Under the pieces are notes generated by a model that saw nothing but the letters and a program-made list of their open reading frames with translations, was not told where the DNA came from and searched no databases. Shown one piece after another: positions 42,595 through 55,870 of a DNA stretch of 64,000 nucleotides. This stretch comes from Latrodectus hesperus (Eukaryota > Arthropoda > Arachnida > Araneae > Theridiidae). The position numbers and the translations under genes were made by a program. Every line of letters starts with the position of its first letter. Position 1 is the stretch's first letter. Where the stretch lies: positions 88,238,859-88,302,858 of the forward strand of contig CM075853.1 in assembly GCA_037975125.1 (NCBI GenBank). The letters are read 5' to 3'.

Positions 42595-42851
42595 CTGGTC
42601 AGAAAGTCAGTCATACTAGGGATAGCTTCCTGACTTTCGCCAGAAGAAGATGGTTTGGAGGCCATTTCTACCTCAAGTGAAGGATTCATTGCTGCCCCTT
42701 TACTAGATTGCCTCTGAGTTTCCTTGTCTTTTTCAGCAAGGTCTACTTCAGAGGCATCACCTGCAAATGCAGTAAGGTTTGTTATTTCTTGTGTCTTTTT
42801 AGCCACAAGATAACAATTTATAAGCTCAGGTAATATAAGTCCACCCAGCAT
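42489..42851 (-). CDS. ORF1-like start of the LINE derivative, copy 1
   Basis: Starts at ATG 42851 (MLGGLILPELINCYLVAKKT) and reads an acidic, Ser-rich stretch (ASEVDLAEKDKETQRQSSKG, then EVEMASKPSSSGESQEAIPS) with no recognised domain. After about 80 residues it crosses the deletion junction (near 42600-42620) and runs antiframe through the ORF2 tail to a stop. The start ATG is shared with the copies at 59259 and 63808. It probably encodes only the N-terminus of a gag-like protein; function of the fragment unknown. Confidence 0.55.
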   Translation of the reverse strand: MLGGLILPELINCYLVAKKTQEITNLTAFAGDASEVDLAEKDKETQRQSSKGAAMNPSLEVEMASKPSSSGESQEAIPSMTDFLTRWDYFSKTLSAGYVIRKRKRQSISFMNARLLPSLD

Positions 42852-43101
42852 TGCCTGAGATACTGGGCAAGGCAAATTACTCTAGAAGTTTGCCAGGCAA
42901 CTAGAGGCTCCTTTAAGACACCAATACCGCGGTGCCAATTAGCCCTAGGCACGGATCGCATAACACCAGGGTTTACGGAAGCTGGTTCGCGGCCTCTGAT
43001 TCTATATTCAAGGCTATCCTGTCATTCCTACAGGACGTTCGGTGATCCACCACCTACCGACGCGCCTGGTAGCTGCTCAGGCCCCAGGAACTAATTACGT
43101 T

Positions 43102-43883
43102 TATGAGAAAAGTTTGAGTAAATAAAATGAGTCCGTTTTAATATGGGAAGTGCAAGTTGCATTTGCAGTGCACCGACACTTCCCTGGTTGCCAACACAGC
43201 TGGAATGAGGAAGAAAATTGTTTAAAATACGCAACACATTAGACACAATTTTCAAAAATGTTGCCAACAGCAAAAAGAGGAGTTGAAGTTTGTCACCAAC
43301 CATGAAATTATTATATAAATAACTTATTATATATAAAATAAAATATAATTATAATTTTAATGTTAATATAGCTTAAATATACGGTTAATGATATACATAA
43401 TTTCAAAGTAGTAATATGAACTAAGTGATCGCAAAAGCTAAAATCTCTGTAAAAATACCTTTACCCCTATTGCGGATGATGAATGGATAAATAATAACAG
43501 AGGATAATTAATTATTGCTAACATCGGTTAAGCAGAGATAGTGTTGTGTTTAAATGTTATTAAGGAAACACACGCTGCTTCATAAAATCATTCTGTATAT
43601 TTTACAAAACAAAAAAGCAAGAGAGAGTATTAATTTTAATTTCATGAATTATGTTTATTTTACTTTTCATTATTTATTAGAAGACTACTGTGATGATGTT
43701 TTGAATTGCAATGCAAATTATTTTTGAAACGAGCACACTTAACATTTTTTATACAAACCATTCCTTGTCCTTGACCACGACTTCAAGCTGATGCAGCACA
43801 CTGAAATGTGACCCAAAACAACAGCGTTCGCACATGCAGCTGGAAGCGGTTCTTTCGAGGGCCGCATTTTGCATACATATTAT
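43102..43883. other. AT-rich spacer
   Basis: No recognised gene or repeat; the minus frame 43091-43303 has no motif. Confidence 0.45.
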
Positions 43884-46801
<2,918 letters not shown>

Positions 46802-46807
<6 letters not shown>

Positions 46808-48200
46808 TATCTTTAGCTAAAAATATCAAGATTCAATAAATATTTCTGTTAAAATAAATGATATTCCTTTAATAATAAATGGTAGATTATTAGATGTACC
46901 GAAAGAGAACACAACTCTTTGTCAGTAAAATCTTTTAAAATGCTTAAATTTAAATAATCAAACATTATTTGATAGATTGAGGTCTGTTTCCATATTTGTT
47001 GACCTTCATTTGAAATATCAAATAAAAATGAGACTTAGTCTAAAAAATTTATAAAAAAAATGGAGCAAAAAATTAGCATGATTGTGATGGAACTCATTGT
47101 GTGATTGATTCATTTATACCTGATATTTATAATAAACAAGAAACATTGATTTTTTTATATTTTATAATGCGATCATTGATGATTCATTTATGGTTGATAA
47201 TAAATTAGATATGCTTTCAGTATTTGGAAATTAAAATTTGTTTGGAGGTATATCTGAAAGAATTAGAAAAATGTGTTTATAGGAGCGAGATATATAGAAG
47301 TCAGAAAAATCTTTTCTTATTTCCAAGCTAACATCATTCTTTTTGCTGAAAAAAATAGTGACTTTTCGAATTTTCATTATTGCTTTCTAAAACCTGTAAA
47401 TAGACATAGAAGAATTCAACGCGCTCAGAAATTGACAGATCTCGAGTAATGAAACTGTTTGAGAAAAATCAGAGAGAGAGATCTGGAGAAAAACCAAATT
47501 ATTAAAAATCAATATTGTCATAAAAGACTTTAGAATGAGCCCTTGTAATATCAATAAACTGAAGCCATGCATATTAAACTTTTAAATTTCCTTACATAAA
47601 TATTACTCTTGTCATTTGAAATTCCTCTGAAAAATCAGTGATTAATAATTATATTTCATCGTAAAATAAATATAGAAAAAAATCTTTTGAAAATCAAACT
47701 GTGAAAAATCAGATTATAAAAAATTGAGTAATTTGTACGTATTTTATAACTTTTTTCTGCCTTTTATTATAATAAATTTAAACACAATTTCAGAGCATAA
47801 ATACTTATAATGCTAAAATATGAATTAATACATTCCTCATACGATTTAAATTAAATCCTTATTCTCATACTAGCTAGGAAAATAATCAAAGTCCTAAATT
47901 ATTGTTTCTGATTTATTTCCAAGAATAATTCTAAAAAACATCAACAGGTGTAACTTAAAATGATATTTTATTCCCACCGAACCCATTTCAATTCTGAAAT
48001 AAGTATTATTTACATATTTAAATTATTTACTTCTTTTGGATGAGTGAGGATATAAATTGAAAATTTTATTAAATATTTTAACATTTTCATCATAAATATT
48101 AAGATTTGCAATTTTACTGAAAAAGATTATTTAAAGATATATTACTTTAGAAAATTATAAATTTGAGAGCTTTAAAACGCACACATTTTTGGTTGCTGCT
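46802..48200. other. AT-rich non-coding stretch
   Basis: Nothing supported; chance frames only. Confidence 0.45.
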
Positions 48201-48214
48201 TTAATTGGAAGCAC

Positions 48215-48605
48215 AAAAACGAAGCCGAGATAGCTGTGCAAACCAGAAATGCGGCTTCACGGCCGTCTCCTCGGCCGCACGGAGAAAGTAACAGGCTTTT
48301 TCCTCCCACACACGGGGAAAAAAGGAACGATGCATTTGATGATTGGCTGCCTGAAAGGATTGCTCAACCCTCCAGACTACTTTGTTACGTGATCCAGAAG
48401 CCAAGAGAATGCCGGACGCCATTTCCAGTGAAATGTCCTGATTGACGATCGATCCATTCGCACAACGGATAATTAGTGGGTCAGGCAGCTCATTCTGTTA
48501 TTGCGGAGCGCACGACATCTGTCAGCCCCGTGGAAATGACACAAAATTACCGCCAGAAAATTGTCGGAGCGCATTTGTGTAGCCAACGGGAAAGACATTC
48601 ATGAA
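48215..48605. other. GC-richer island, unassigned
   Basis: A block of about 390 bp with many CpGs (CACGGCCGTCTCCTCGGCCG near 48258) in an AT-rich setting. Both strands are open over its first part (plus 48236-48442, minus 48204-48422), as expected of GC-rich DNA; no domain is seen. No tRNA boxes, no match elsewhere in the window. It could be a conserved regulatory element, a host exon or an unrecognised repeat. Confidence 0.4.
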
Positions 48606-49022
48606 AGATTCATACAAAACATGATTCAGATTGTCAGCCAACATTTCTAACAATTATTTAAATCAATGTTTTAAATTTCATTGAAATTTGATGCAAAAAG
48701 AAACAAAATATTGAAATGCATAGATATATATACTGTACTTATCGGTGTCTGAGACGCACCTCCATTTTTATATGCATTTTTAAACAATAAAACTTTATTA
48801 CTGATGATTATCACGAATTTACAATTCACTGGCCCCAAAAAGTTAAAGAAAAACCAGTTTTATGCAAATAATTTGCAAATGCATAAATGTAGAACCATTA
48901 AATTTGGATAACATCTACACAAAGCTGTTATGTATTGACTATAACACACACAGCAGTTTACGTACAAAAAACGCATAGATAATTTACAATTTGAAAAAAA
49001 TTTGCCGGAGTCTATTTTCGGG

Positions 49023-49500
49023 AAAGAATATTCGCAGTTTTATGTGGTAAAATGTCACAGATACATGCATTGCGAATGCATTGCGGCATCGACTTCCCAT
49101 GTTGTCAATTAAGTTGTTGGTTATTGAAATGGGAAATAAAGACCAGACATACAATAAGTTGTTTTCCAGCTCACCTAAAAACCTTGGAGGAAGACTTACA
49201 GTGTAGTAACCTATCTACTAGAATAGTCTTATACATGCTCCATGGGATTCAGGTCTGTAGATCGAGCTGGCCATTCTATTCACTCTAAACCATAAATTTA
49301 AAGATATTCCTCAGCCACCACAGATTACTGAGGTCATGGGTTATCCTCCACCAGATTAGTCATTCCAATTGCACAGATGAGTGGATCAAGGATCTCATTC
49401 CGACATCCCATCCTAATCTTCGATCCTCGTTGGGGCACATGCATGTGACTGTGACTACCAAAATGTCAGTGAAATGTAATAAAAACAGGTATGTATTGAA
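49023..49500 (-). pseudogene. Tc1-like transposase C-terminal half, copy 1
   Basis: Minus strand. Fragments in order: CRNEILDPLICAIGMTNLVE then DNP (family RDEILDP...DDNARPH), SVVAEEYL, an NGQLDLQ stretch (family EWPA-x-SPDLNP) and SKVFRxAGKQL towards the C-terminus. Stops in most segments. The same region, with its 3' flank (AAGAATATTC-x-CAGTTTTA), recurs at 49870-50500, so the two copies are in direct repeat about 855 bp apart. The N-terminal half is missing and a SINE-A lies immediately upstream. Confidence 0.75.
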
Positions 49501-49515
49501 ATTGCATAAGAAAAA

Positions 49516-49810
49516 CAAGGCCGCGGTGGCCTGGTTCGTTAGGGCGGCGTTCTCTTTATCGGAAAGTAGTGATCCTGTCTTAACCAAGGTTCGTCATGTT
49601 CACTAATGACGGCTAGGGCATGTTAAAACTGGGCGTGGTCGCAATGACCTCCGAGGAAAAAAATACTTCTGGGGATCGCAGGCCAATTATTGAAAGCCTT
49701 CCGCTTGGTTCCTGCTTCAAAATCACGAAGACTCTATCCGGCTGCTTCTATCAAACTGCTAGAGCCTAACTGAAGACTAGGTACGGGAAGCATGCTGGTG
49801 CAACAACAAT
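49516..49810 (+). repeat. SINE-A copy with 10-bp target duplication
   Basis: Head GGCCGCGGTGGCCTGGTTCG (A box), a degenerate B box near 49570, body TAGGGCATGTTAAAACTGGG and GGTCGCAATGACCTCCGAGG, 3' part CTAGGTACGGGAAGCATGCT and GGTGCAACAACAAT. Flanked by ATAAGAAAAA at 49506-49515 and 49811-49820. It is the longest SINE-A here and defines the family. Confidence 0.9.
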
Positions 49811-49869
49811 ATAAGAAAAATGTATAAATGATTTACAGCAAAAAATGTAATTTCGCTAGAAAAATCCTT

Positions 49870-51191
49870 TTTGAATAAAAGAATATTCCAGTTTTAATCG
49901 AAATGTCATAGACACATAATTAGAAACAGTTTTAATGAGAGATATTCCTATCTTGAATGCATTGACAGAATCAACTTTCCATGCTGCCAATTAAGTTGTC
50001 GTTTACCAAAATGGAAGACAAAGACCAGTCATAGAGTAAGCTGTTTTCCAGCTCTCCTACAAAATAATTTAGGACTTAAAGTGCAGCAACCCAATATAGT
50101 CCCCAAAACTCTATGGAATTCAGAGAATCATGGAAGTCGAGCTGACCATTCCATTCGTTCTAAACAAAGACTCTCAAGATATTCTTTAACAGTTACTGCT
50201 CACTGAGGTCATGCGTTATCCATCAGATTGAAATCATTGTCAATTCATAGACAAAAAGATCAAGAATCTTATCCCGATATCTCACACCAATCACAGTTCC
50301 CCCTTAGAACACATGCAAGTCAGTATGACAACCGAGTGAGACCACTGCCCAAACAATTATCCCACCACCGCAGTAACTGTATCTTTCCCCAGTGTTGGAT
50401 TGATGGTTTCTGGTGCTTTATTCCTTGCAGATCAGCAAACTTCCTGAATTGCTCTTCCATGTGAATCTGGACTTGCCTATAAAAAGTATAGAATACCATG
50501 GCTCTCTAGTTTAAGAAACGTGTTCTCTTACCCAAGAGAAGCGGGCCCTTCTCTGTCGTCCAGTGAATGGCGGCATATACAACTGTTCGCCTGATATAGA
50601 AACCAGCATGACAAAAACTCTTTCTCACCTTACAAGCAAATATTCTATTTCCTGGTTTTACAAAGTGGATTGCCCCTAGTTGCAGCATAATTCTTCTTCT
50701 TCATCGGGCCAAAAACGCAATAAAAGGGTCTTCTGTAGGTTTTGCAGTTCGTGATTTGTCTGGAGCATGTCTTCTGGACACAGAAGCTTCACTTTGATGT
50801 TGATTTCAAAGACGGTGCTCCACACTGGGAAACACATTAAAGCACCGAGCAGCACCAGTCTGTGACACACCCATTTCGATCCATCCTACCGCTTGGATAT
50901 TAACAAAATAAGACGAACGGCTTCACTCAGACACTGTGGTACCCCAGTGACTATTGTCAACGAATCTGCTAAAAATTTAAAATAACAAATGTTACCCAAG
51001 TAATTATGATAGCATAGTTTTCTTTCCTTATACATAACTGCTCTTTTGCATCAAAAAAGTGATTGCTAGTGTGTTTGCAGAATTTTACATGAATCTTTTT
51101 TATTATTTATATAAATATTATCGTTAGTGCCACTTTCTTATGGAAAGTTTCGAAAAACCTGTTGTCATTTAACTTTTGGGAGCCAGAGTGT
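49870..51191 (-). pseudogene. Tc1-like transposon with transposase pseudogene, copy 2
   Basis: Minus strand. The 5' end at about 51191 reads TACACTCTGGCTCCCAAAAG, a Tc1-type terminal repeat beside a TA. The transposase runs from about 50880: the N-terminal GVSQTGAA..CFNVFPSVEHRL-like part, SEASVSRRHAP, TEDPFIAFLAR, then eroded DDE core (NPTLGKDTV; RDKILDLFVY), NEWNGQLDFHDSLNS (family MEWPA-x-SPDLNP) and a C-terminus VLNYFVGELENS, SSILVNDNLIGSME. Many stops and frame changes. No intact catalytic triad can be read. The matching 3' terminal repeat was not found in clean form. Confidence 0.8.
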
Positions 51192-51679
51192 ATTTTAAGT
51201 ATACGGTGGTGTGCTACTTGAGAAGATTATATTTACAACAATAACAGAGTTTTTTCGTGACCCGAAGTTTTTACAGTGACATTTTTTGTACTTTAGGAAG
51301 TTACAGTTTGGTTTGAAAGCACAAAAAAATTTATAGGCACCTCGTGCATGTTCAAATTTCTCATTCTCGAACATCAATCACGGATTTATAATATTCACTC
51401 ATTTTTTCCCTTTTTCATTATTTTTAGTATATATAATCACTATGTTATGTTATAGCAATATCGACATTGTGGAATAGCAGCATGCCCTTTTTGGATCTTG
51501 CGCCAGAAAATCCCACCAACCAGTCCTGGTGGACGTACCCAAGTCATCATGATGGCAGAACGCGATATTAAGTACGTGTCCCAATTATTCCAGCTCTACA
51601 AATTATCCTCAAAGCTGCTTCTGTGAGGGGAAAAAGAACTCAAAAAGCAGAAGTCACACAAAACTCCACGAATACATCA
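51192..51679. other. Unassigned spacer
   Basis: No supported feature. The minus frame 51195-51377 has no motif. 51470-51620 is GC-richer but unassigned. Confidence 0.4.
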
Positions 51680-52095
51680 ATGAAAAACAGTATTCGTAAC
51701 AAACTTTAAAAGCATTTCTTATGTGTTGAATAGGAGTCACGTATAAGTGTCTAACGTAAAAATAACCGAAAAATTTGCGAAATAACTAGGAATTGCATTT
51801 TGAAACGAAATCAAGACACGAGTCTAGTTCACTCAGGACAACAATAAAGCAAAGCAGAAAAGCGAACTTAATAAGAATGATTCCATTATTTTTAGTGAAA
51901 GATAAAAGAAATACAATGAAAAGAACAGTTAAATAGACCAGTACTAAACTATGAAACACTGGATGTATAAAGACTTTGTGTTGGAGTAATAATAGATGTG
52001 TGATGTATTTGACAGAGGCAAACTAATGACCGACCAAACCATTTTATTTTTTATTAATATTTTCATCCATTTGGATGAGAATTTTCATACACACA
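51680..52095 (+). repeat. Rep-A copy 3
   Basis: Matches the other copies in order: GTATTCGTAACAAACTTTAA, GTTGAATAGGAGTCACG, AAGCAAAGCAGAAAAGC, GACCAGTACTAAACTATG, AAACACTGGATGTATAAAGA, GACCGACCAAACCATTTTAT and GAATTTTCATA. Non-coding. Unlike copy 2 it is uninterrupted. Confidence 0.68.
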
Positions 52096-52554
52096 AAAAA
52101 ATTGCACGACTCAAAAAAAAATAATTACTTTAAAAAGAGTATTTGTGAAAAGTTTTGAAAAGGAGATCCTTGCAAAAAGTAAAATAAGAATAATCATTAC
52201 ATTTTTATTCTAATTAGTTTTATATTATTAAACATTAAATGTTATAAGCAATTGTAATATTTAATACTTACAGATTTCAGTTTATTAAAACTAACTAGTG
52301 TCTTATAATCATCTTCAAAATAAAATAACTTGTTTGTTTTGATAATGAAAATAAAAAAAACTAAGGCTTCCTTTAATATTTTTGTGAGAGATTTAAAGAG
52401 TAAACATTAAAGTTAAACCAACAAGGAACTTGATTACCTAAGCAACAAATGCTCGAATTCGCGCGAGAATTTCATAAAAGTAAGTTTCTTTATTGCATTT
52501 CCATAGAATGTGCCCTTTTAGTAGAATTTTTAAGATAGTCTTATAAAATCGCGG

Positions 52555-52845
52555 GATAAGCTTACGTTTGACGACATGAACATTCACGCCATGAAGCGAA
52601 AATGGCAGCCGAATTTAAAATGGCGGAACGCAAAACAAACGTATTCTAATGATTTATTGACTCGCATTGGAAAGCATAAAAGTAATTTAAATAATAAATT
52701 TTGAATATACCGCAAATAGTTTAGAAATTTAAATTGTGTTGTCATCATTTGTGATCAGTTTTGCGAAACAGAACATCTAGCATGAAATAGAAAAAATCAA
52801 TTTAAGAAATTATAGAACGCTTAATTAATAAAAAAGATTATAAAA
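52555..52845 (+). repeat. Rep-B copy 2
   Basis: Starts CGTTTGACGACATGAACATT, matching CGTTTGGCGACATGAACGTT at 63190; both follow with a CCGAATTTAAAAT phrase and ACAAAACAAAC. Later parts diverge. The SINE at 52860 inserted just beyond its right part. Confidence 0.55.
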
Positions 52846-52859
52846 ACAAATCATGTTTT

Positions 52860-53102
52860 GTTGTGCCAGCCAGGCTGACAATATTGGGTGCGCTGCTCCA
52901 ACTGAATCATATTTTTGGTGTGGAGTCCGACTTCCTCAGCACACACATGCCATAGGAACTTGTTTATAGAGTAGGCAACCATTCATACAAAGAAAGGACA
53001 AAGACAGGATAGACAGAAAGAGGAAATACACCCATGCCCGAACTGGGATTCGAACCCAGGACCTCCCTATCCACAGTTGGGCACTCTGACCACTACACAG
53101 GG
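52860..53102 (-). repeat. SINE-E, tRNA-derived, with target duplication
   Basis: Minus strand: head CCCTGTGTAGTGGTCAGAGT (A box) and CTGGGTTCGAATCCCAG (B box; plus-strand 53046-53056) with a tRNA-like 72-base stretch, then a 170-bp body ending CAGCCTGGCTGGCACAAC. Perfect 12-bp duplication AAATCATGTTTT at 52848-52859 and 53103-53114. The head differs from SINE-A to SINE-D. The tRNA part is not a working tRNA gene because the acceptor stem does not close and the element continues. Confidence 0.9.
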
Positions 53103-53114
53103 AAATCATGTTTT

Positions 53115-54279
53115 ATTTTCCATCAAAAGAGTTCAACTGTTTCGAGATAGACACCGCTAAACTTCGCCTATTAGGTAACGAGTGGTAATAATTTTATCTC
53201 ATATCTGGAATTTAAACTGAATTAACGTTTTATAAACACATTTTGATTAAAATCAAAAGTAATAAAATAAATAAAATGATGTCAAAAAATGTCTACTATT
53301 AAAACGGTTGACTTTAATCTCTGTTGGCTGTAAGGAAATATTCAACCAGAAATCACAACTAAAGGAATATCGCACTAAATAGAAATGGTCGCTAAATTTG
53401 GCGCGAATATCTTCATGTAATCTTAATATCTATTTGTATTGTCTTTACGTAATGGGTAAGTTTTCCATAATTAGGAAGATATACCTATTTTTAAGTAAAG
53501 TTTCTCTTAAATTTCTTCACCTCATGGCATTTGTAACCTATTTACAAAATTCAGTGGCAGTTTGTGACCCGTTATGGGTGCAAGATGGTGTTTTTCCATA
53601 AAGACCCATCAATAATTAAACCATATTTAACGAACTATTCTCACAGAAATAACAAAGTAAGAGTTAAAAATTACTCGTGTCAATTTTTAACTTGCAATAA
53701 AAATTTGAGGGAAATTTATTTTCTTTTAATTCCGTTTAAAATTAATGCCAGTAAAACTTCGCGAAAAAAAAACATTTAATATGATATAATAATTGCTTCT
53801 GAAGATGATAATTAATAAAATATAAATATGCTTCAATTAAGAAATCATGAAATGAGATTTTATTTCTAAAATTCATCATAATTGCAAATGCATCAGAAAC
53901 AGCAGAATGTTTACAAAATGATAACACAACTTTTTGCTTATTACTCCTTTATTTATTAAGAGTAAAAAATCATTCATATAATAAATTGATTTATTTAAGA
54001 TTCCTCTACTTCTGGTTCAAATAAAATTTTTAAAAATATTTATAATTGTTATTTATATTATTTATTCATACATTTATTACCTTTATTTGTTATTATGGAA
54101 ACCAAATTTTAAATAATTTTTTTATTTCTACGTTGCGGCGTTTTACTGAATTGAAATTACTTGTATGTGTTATTGGGAATAATGTACGCAATTCCAAATA
54201 AGATTCTTTTCTTTTACAAAAACAGAAAATCTCACTTATTAGATTTTGTTCTCACGCAATAGTCATTACATATTTTCGG
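53115..54279. other. AT-rich non-coding stretch
   Basis: Chance frames only (53398-53601, 53564-53779 plus; 53742-53927 minus); no recognised domain or repeat. Confidence 0.45.
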
Positions 54280-54814
<535 letters not shown>

Positions 54815-55684
54815 GTTAATTTTCTCTATTTAATCTTTTATTCTTAGCATCGACGGATTGAAATTCAGCAAAGTTCCTATTAAATGGTTAATGCCAACTC
54901 AATCACACTCCGAGCTTGAACGTAAAATCTTGTTAAGAGAATTCCAGTCTCTCTGTCACTCTAATATATAAATTCCGAGCACCTTTTCCAAATTCATCCC
55001 CCTGCTCTTCCCCGCAGATCCGATAATGGGTCTGCGATCTCCTTCCGTCATTACAATGCCTTTCATTCTCGAGAGGAATGCTCGCCCCCCACCCTCATCA
55101 CGACCTCTGACTTCCCCACATTTTGCCTCTCATCGCTGGACGTGCTCAAAAATTCCGCTGCTGGGCAGGGGGGATTCGGCCCGCGTGATGATGCGTCGAT
55201 TGCGGGAGAACCTCACAGCGCAACTCACTCCTCTTTCAGTGGAAACTTATTGCATGTAATTTGGTATTTTAACAGACTGGAATTGCACTAAAAGTTGTTT
55301 TTTCCTCTATACATTTCAGAGAGAATTTCACAGAGTAAGAAGGTTTGGTTTGATGGTCGGTCAGGTTTTGTACCCAGAAGCCGAAGACATGCTGCTGACA
55401 GCGGAGACGGTTCAACCGTTTATAAAAGTGGAGCAACACGTGCCACGGGCAGTGAGTGGAAGGGTGAACTCAGTCTCACGCACTGGGTTGCTTTCATTTT
55501 TATGGGTTTGAGACGTTCCTCTGTGATGTCCGAAACCCTTCCGCTGGTATGGTGTGGATGGGGAGGGAAGAGTGCCAGCTCAGGTGCTACTTCGTTACTT
55601 GATCGTGATTCAAAAATACGAGGTTGTTGGTGATAATTCGATGAACATAAGGTGCAGTCTGGGGCTCACCAGCACTGATTTGGG
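54815..55684. other. GC-richer island, unassigned, with exon-like frame
   Basis: From about 54960 to 55640 the base composition is far richer in G+C than the surroundings. A frame opens right after CTTCCCCGCAG (acceptor-like, AG at 55016-55017) and stays open for 90 codons to TAA 55289-55291 (SDNGSAISFRHYNAFHSREE start). Two other frames are open as well (55026-55256 and 55295-55630), so openness alone is weak evidence. The part 55330-55640 reads like a dispersed repeat (GGTTGCTTTCATTTTTATGG) but no second copy is in the window. Confidence 0.35.
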
Positions 55685-55870
55685 GCACTCCGTGGCTAGT
55701 GGTCAAAGGCATCACTGCTAATCGCTTGAGAGCGTAGGAGTGTGGGTTCGATTCCCACCGTGGCCCTGGGTGTTTTCTTCGTTATTCTTCTGTGGTTGTA
55801 CATCTGTCATTGTGCTATTTGTCCTTATATCGACGAAGACTTACAAGCGGATTTCAAGAATCAAGCATAC
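55685..55870 (+). repeat. SINE-D, tRNA-derived
   Basis: Head CACTCCGTGGCTAGTGGTCA (A box about 55693-55704), then GTGGGTTCGATTCCCACC (B box 55745-55755), followed by GTGGCCCTGGGTGTTTTCTT and a tail TATCGACGAAGACTTACAAG. The spacing of boxes fits an RNA polymerase III promoter. A single copy in the window, right border approximate, no target duplication recognised. Confidence 0.7.

Larger units (their letters stand above)
42299..43088 (-). mobile_element. Internally deleted LINE derivative, copy 1
   Basis: 790-bp minus-strand element. It starts at 43088 (CCTGGGGCCTGAGCAGCTAC), has a 5' UTR of about 240 bp, a short ORF1-like part, a direct junction to the extreme C-terminus of ORF2, a 3' UTR and an (AAG)n-type tail at 42299-42310. 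The perfect 13-bp duplication AACTAATTACGTT flanks it at 42286-42298 and 43089-43101. The copy at 58705-59523 has the same junction, so the deleted form itself has been mobilised. Confidence 0.88.
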
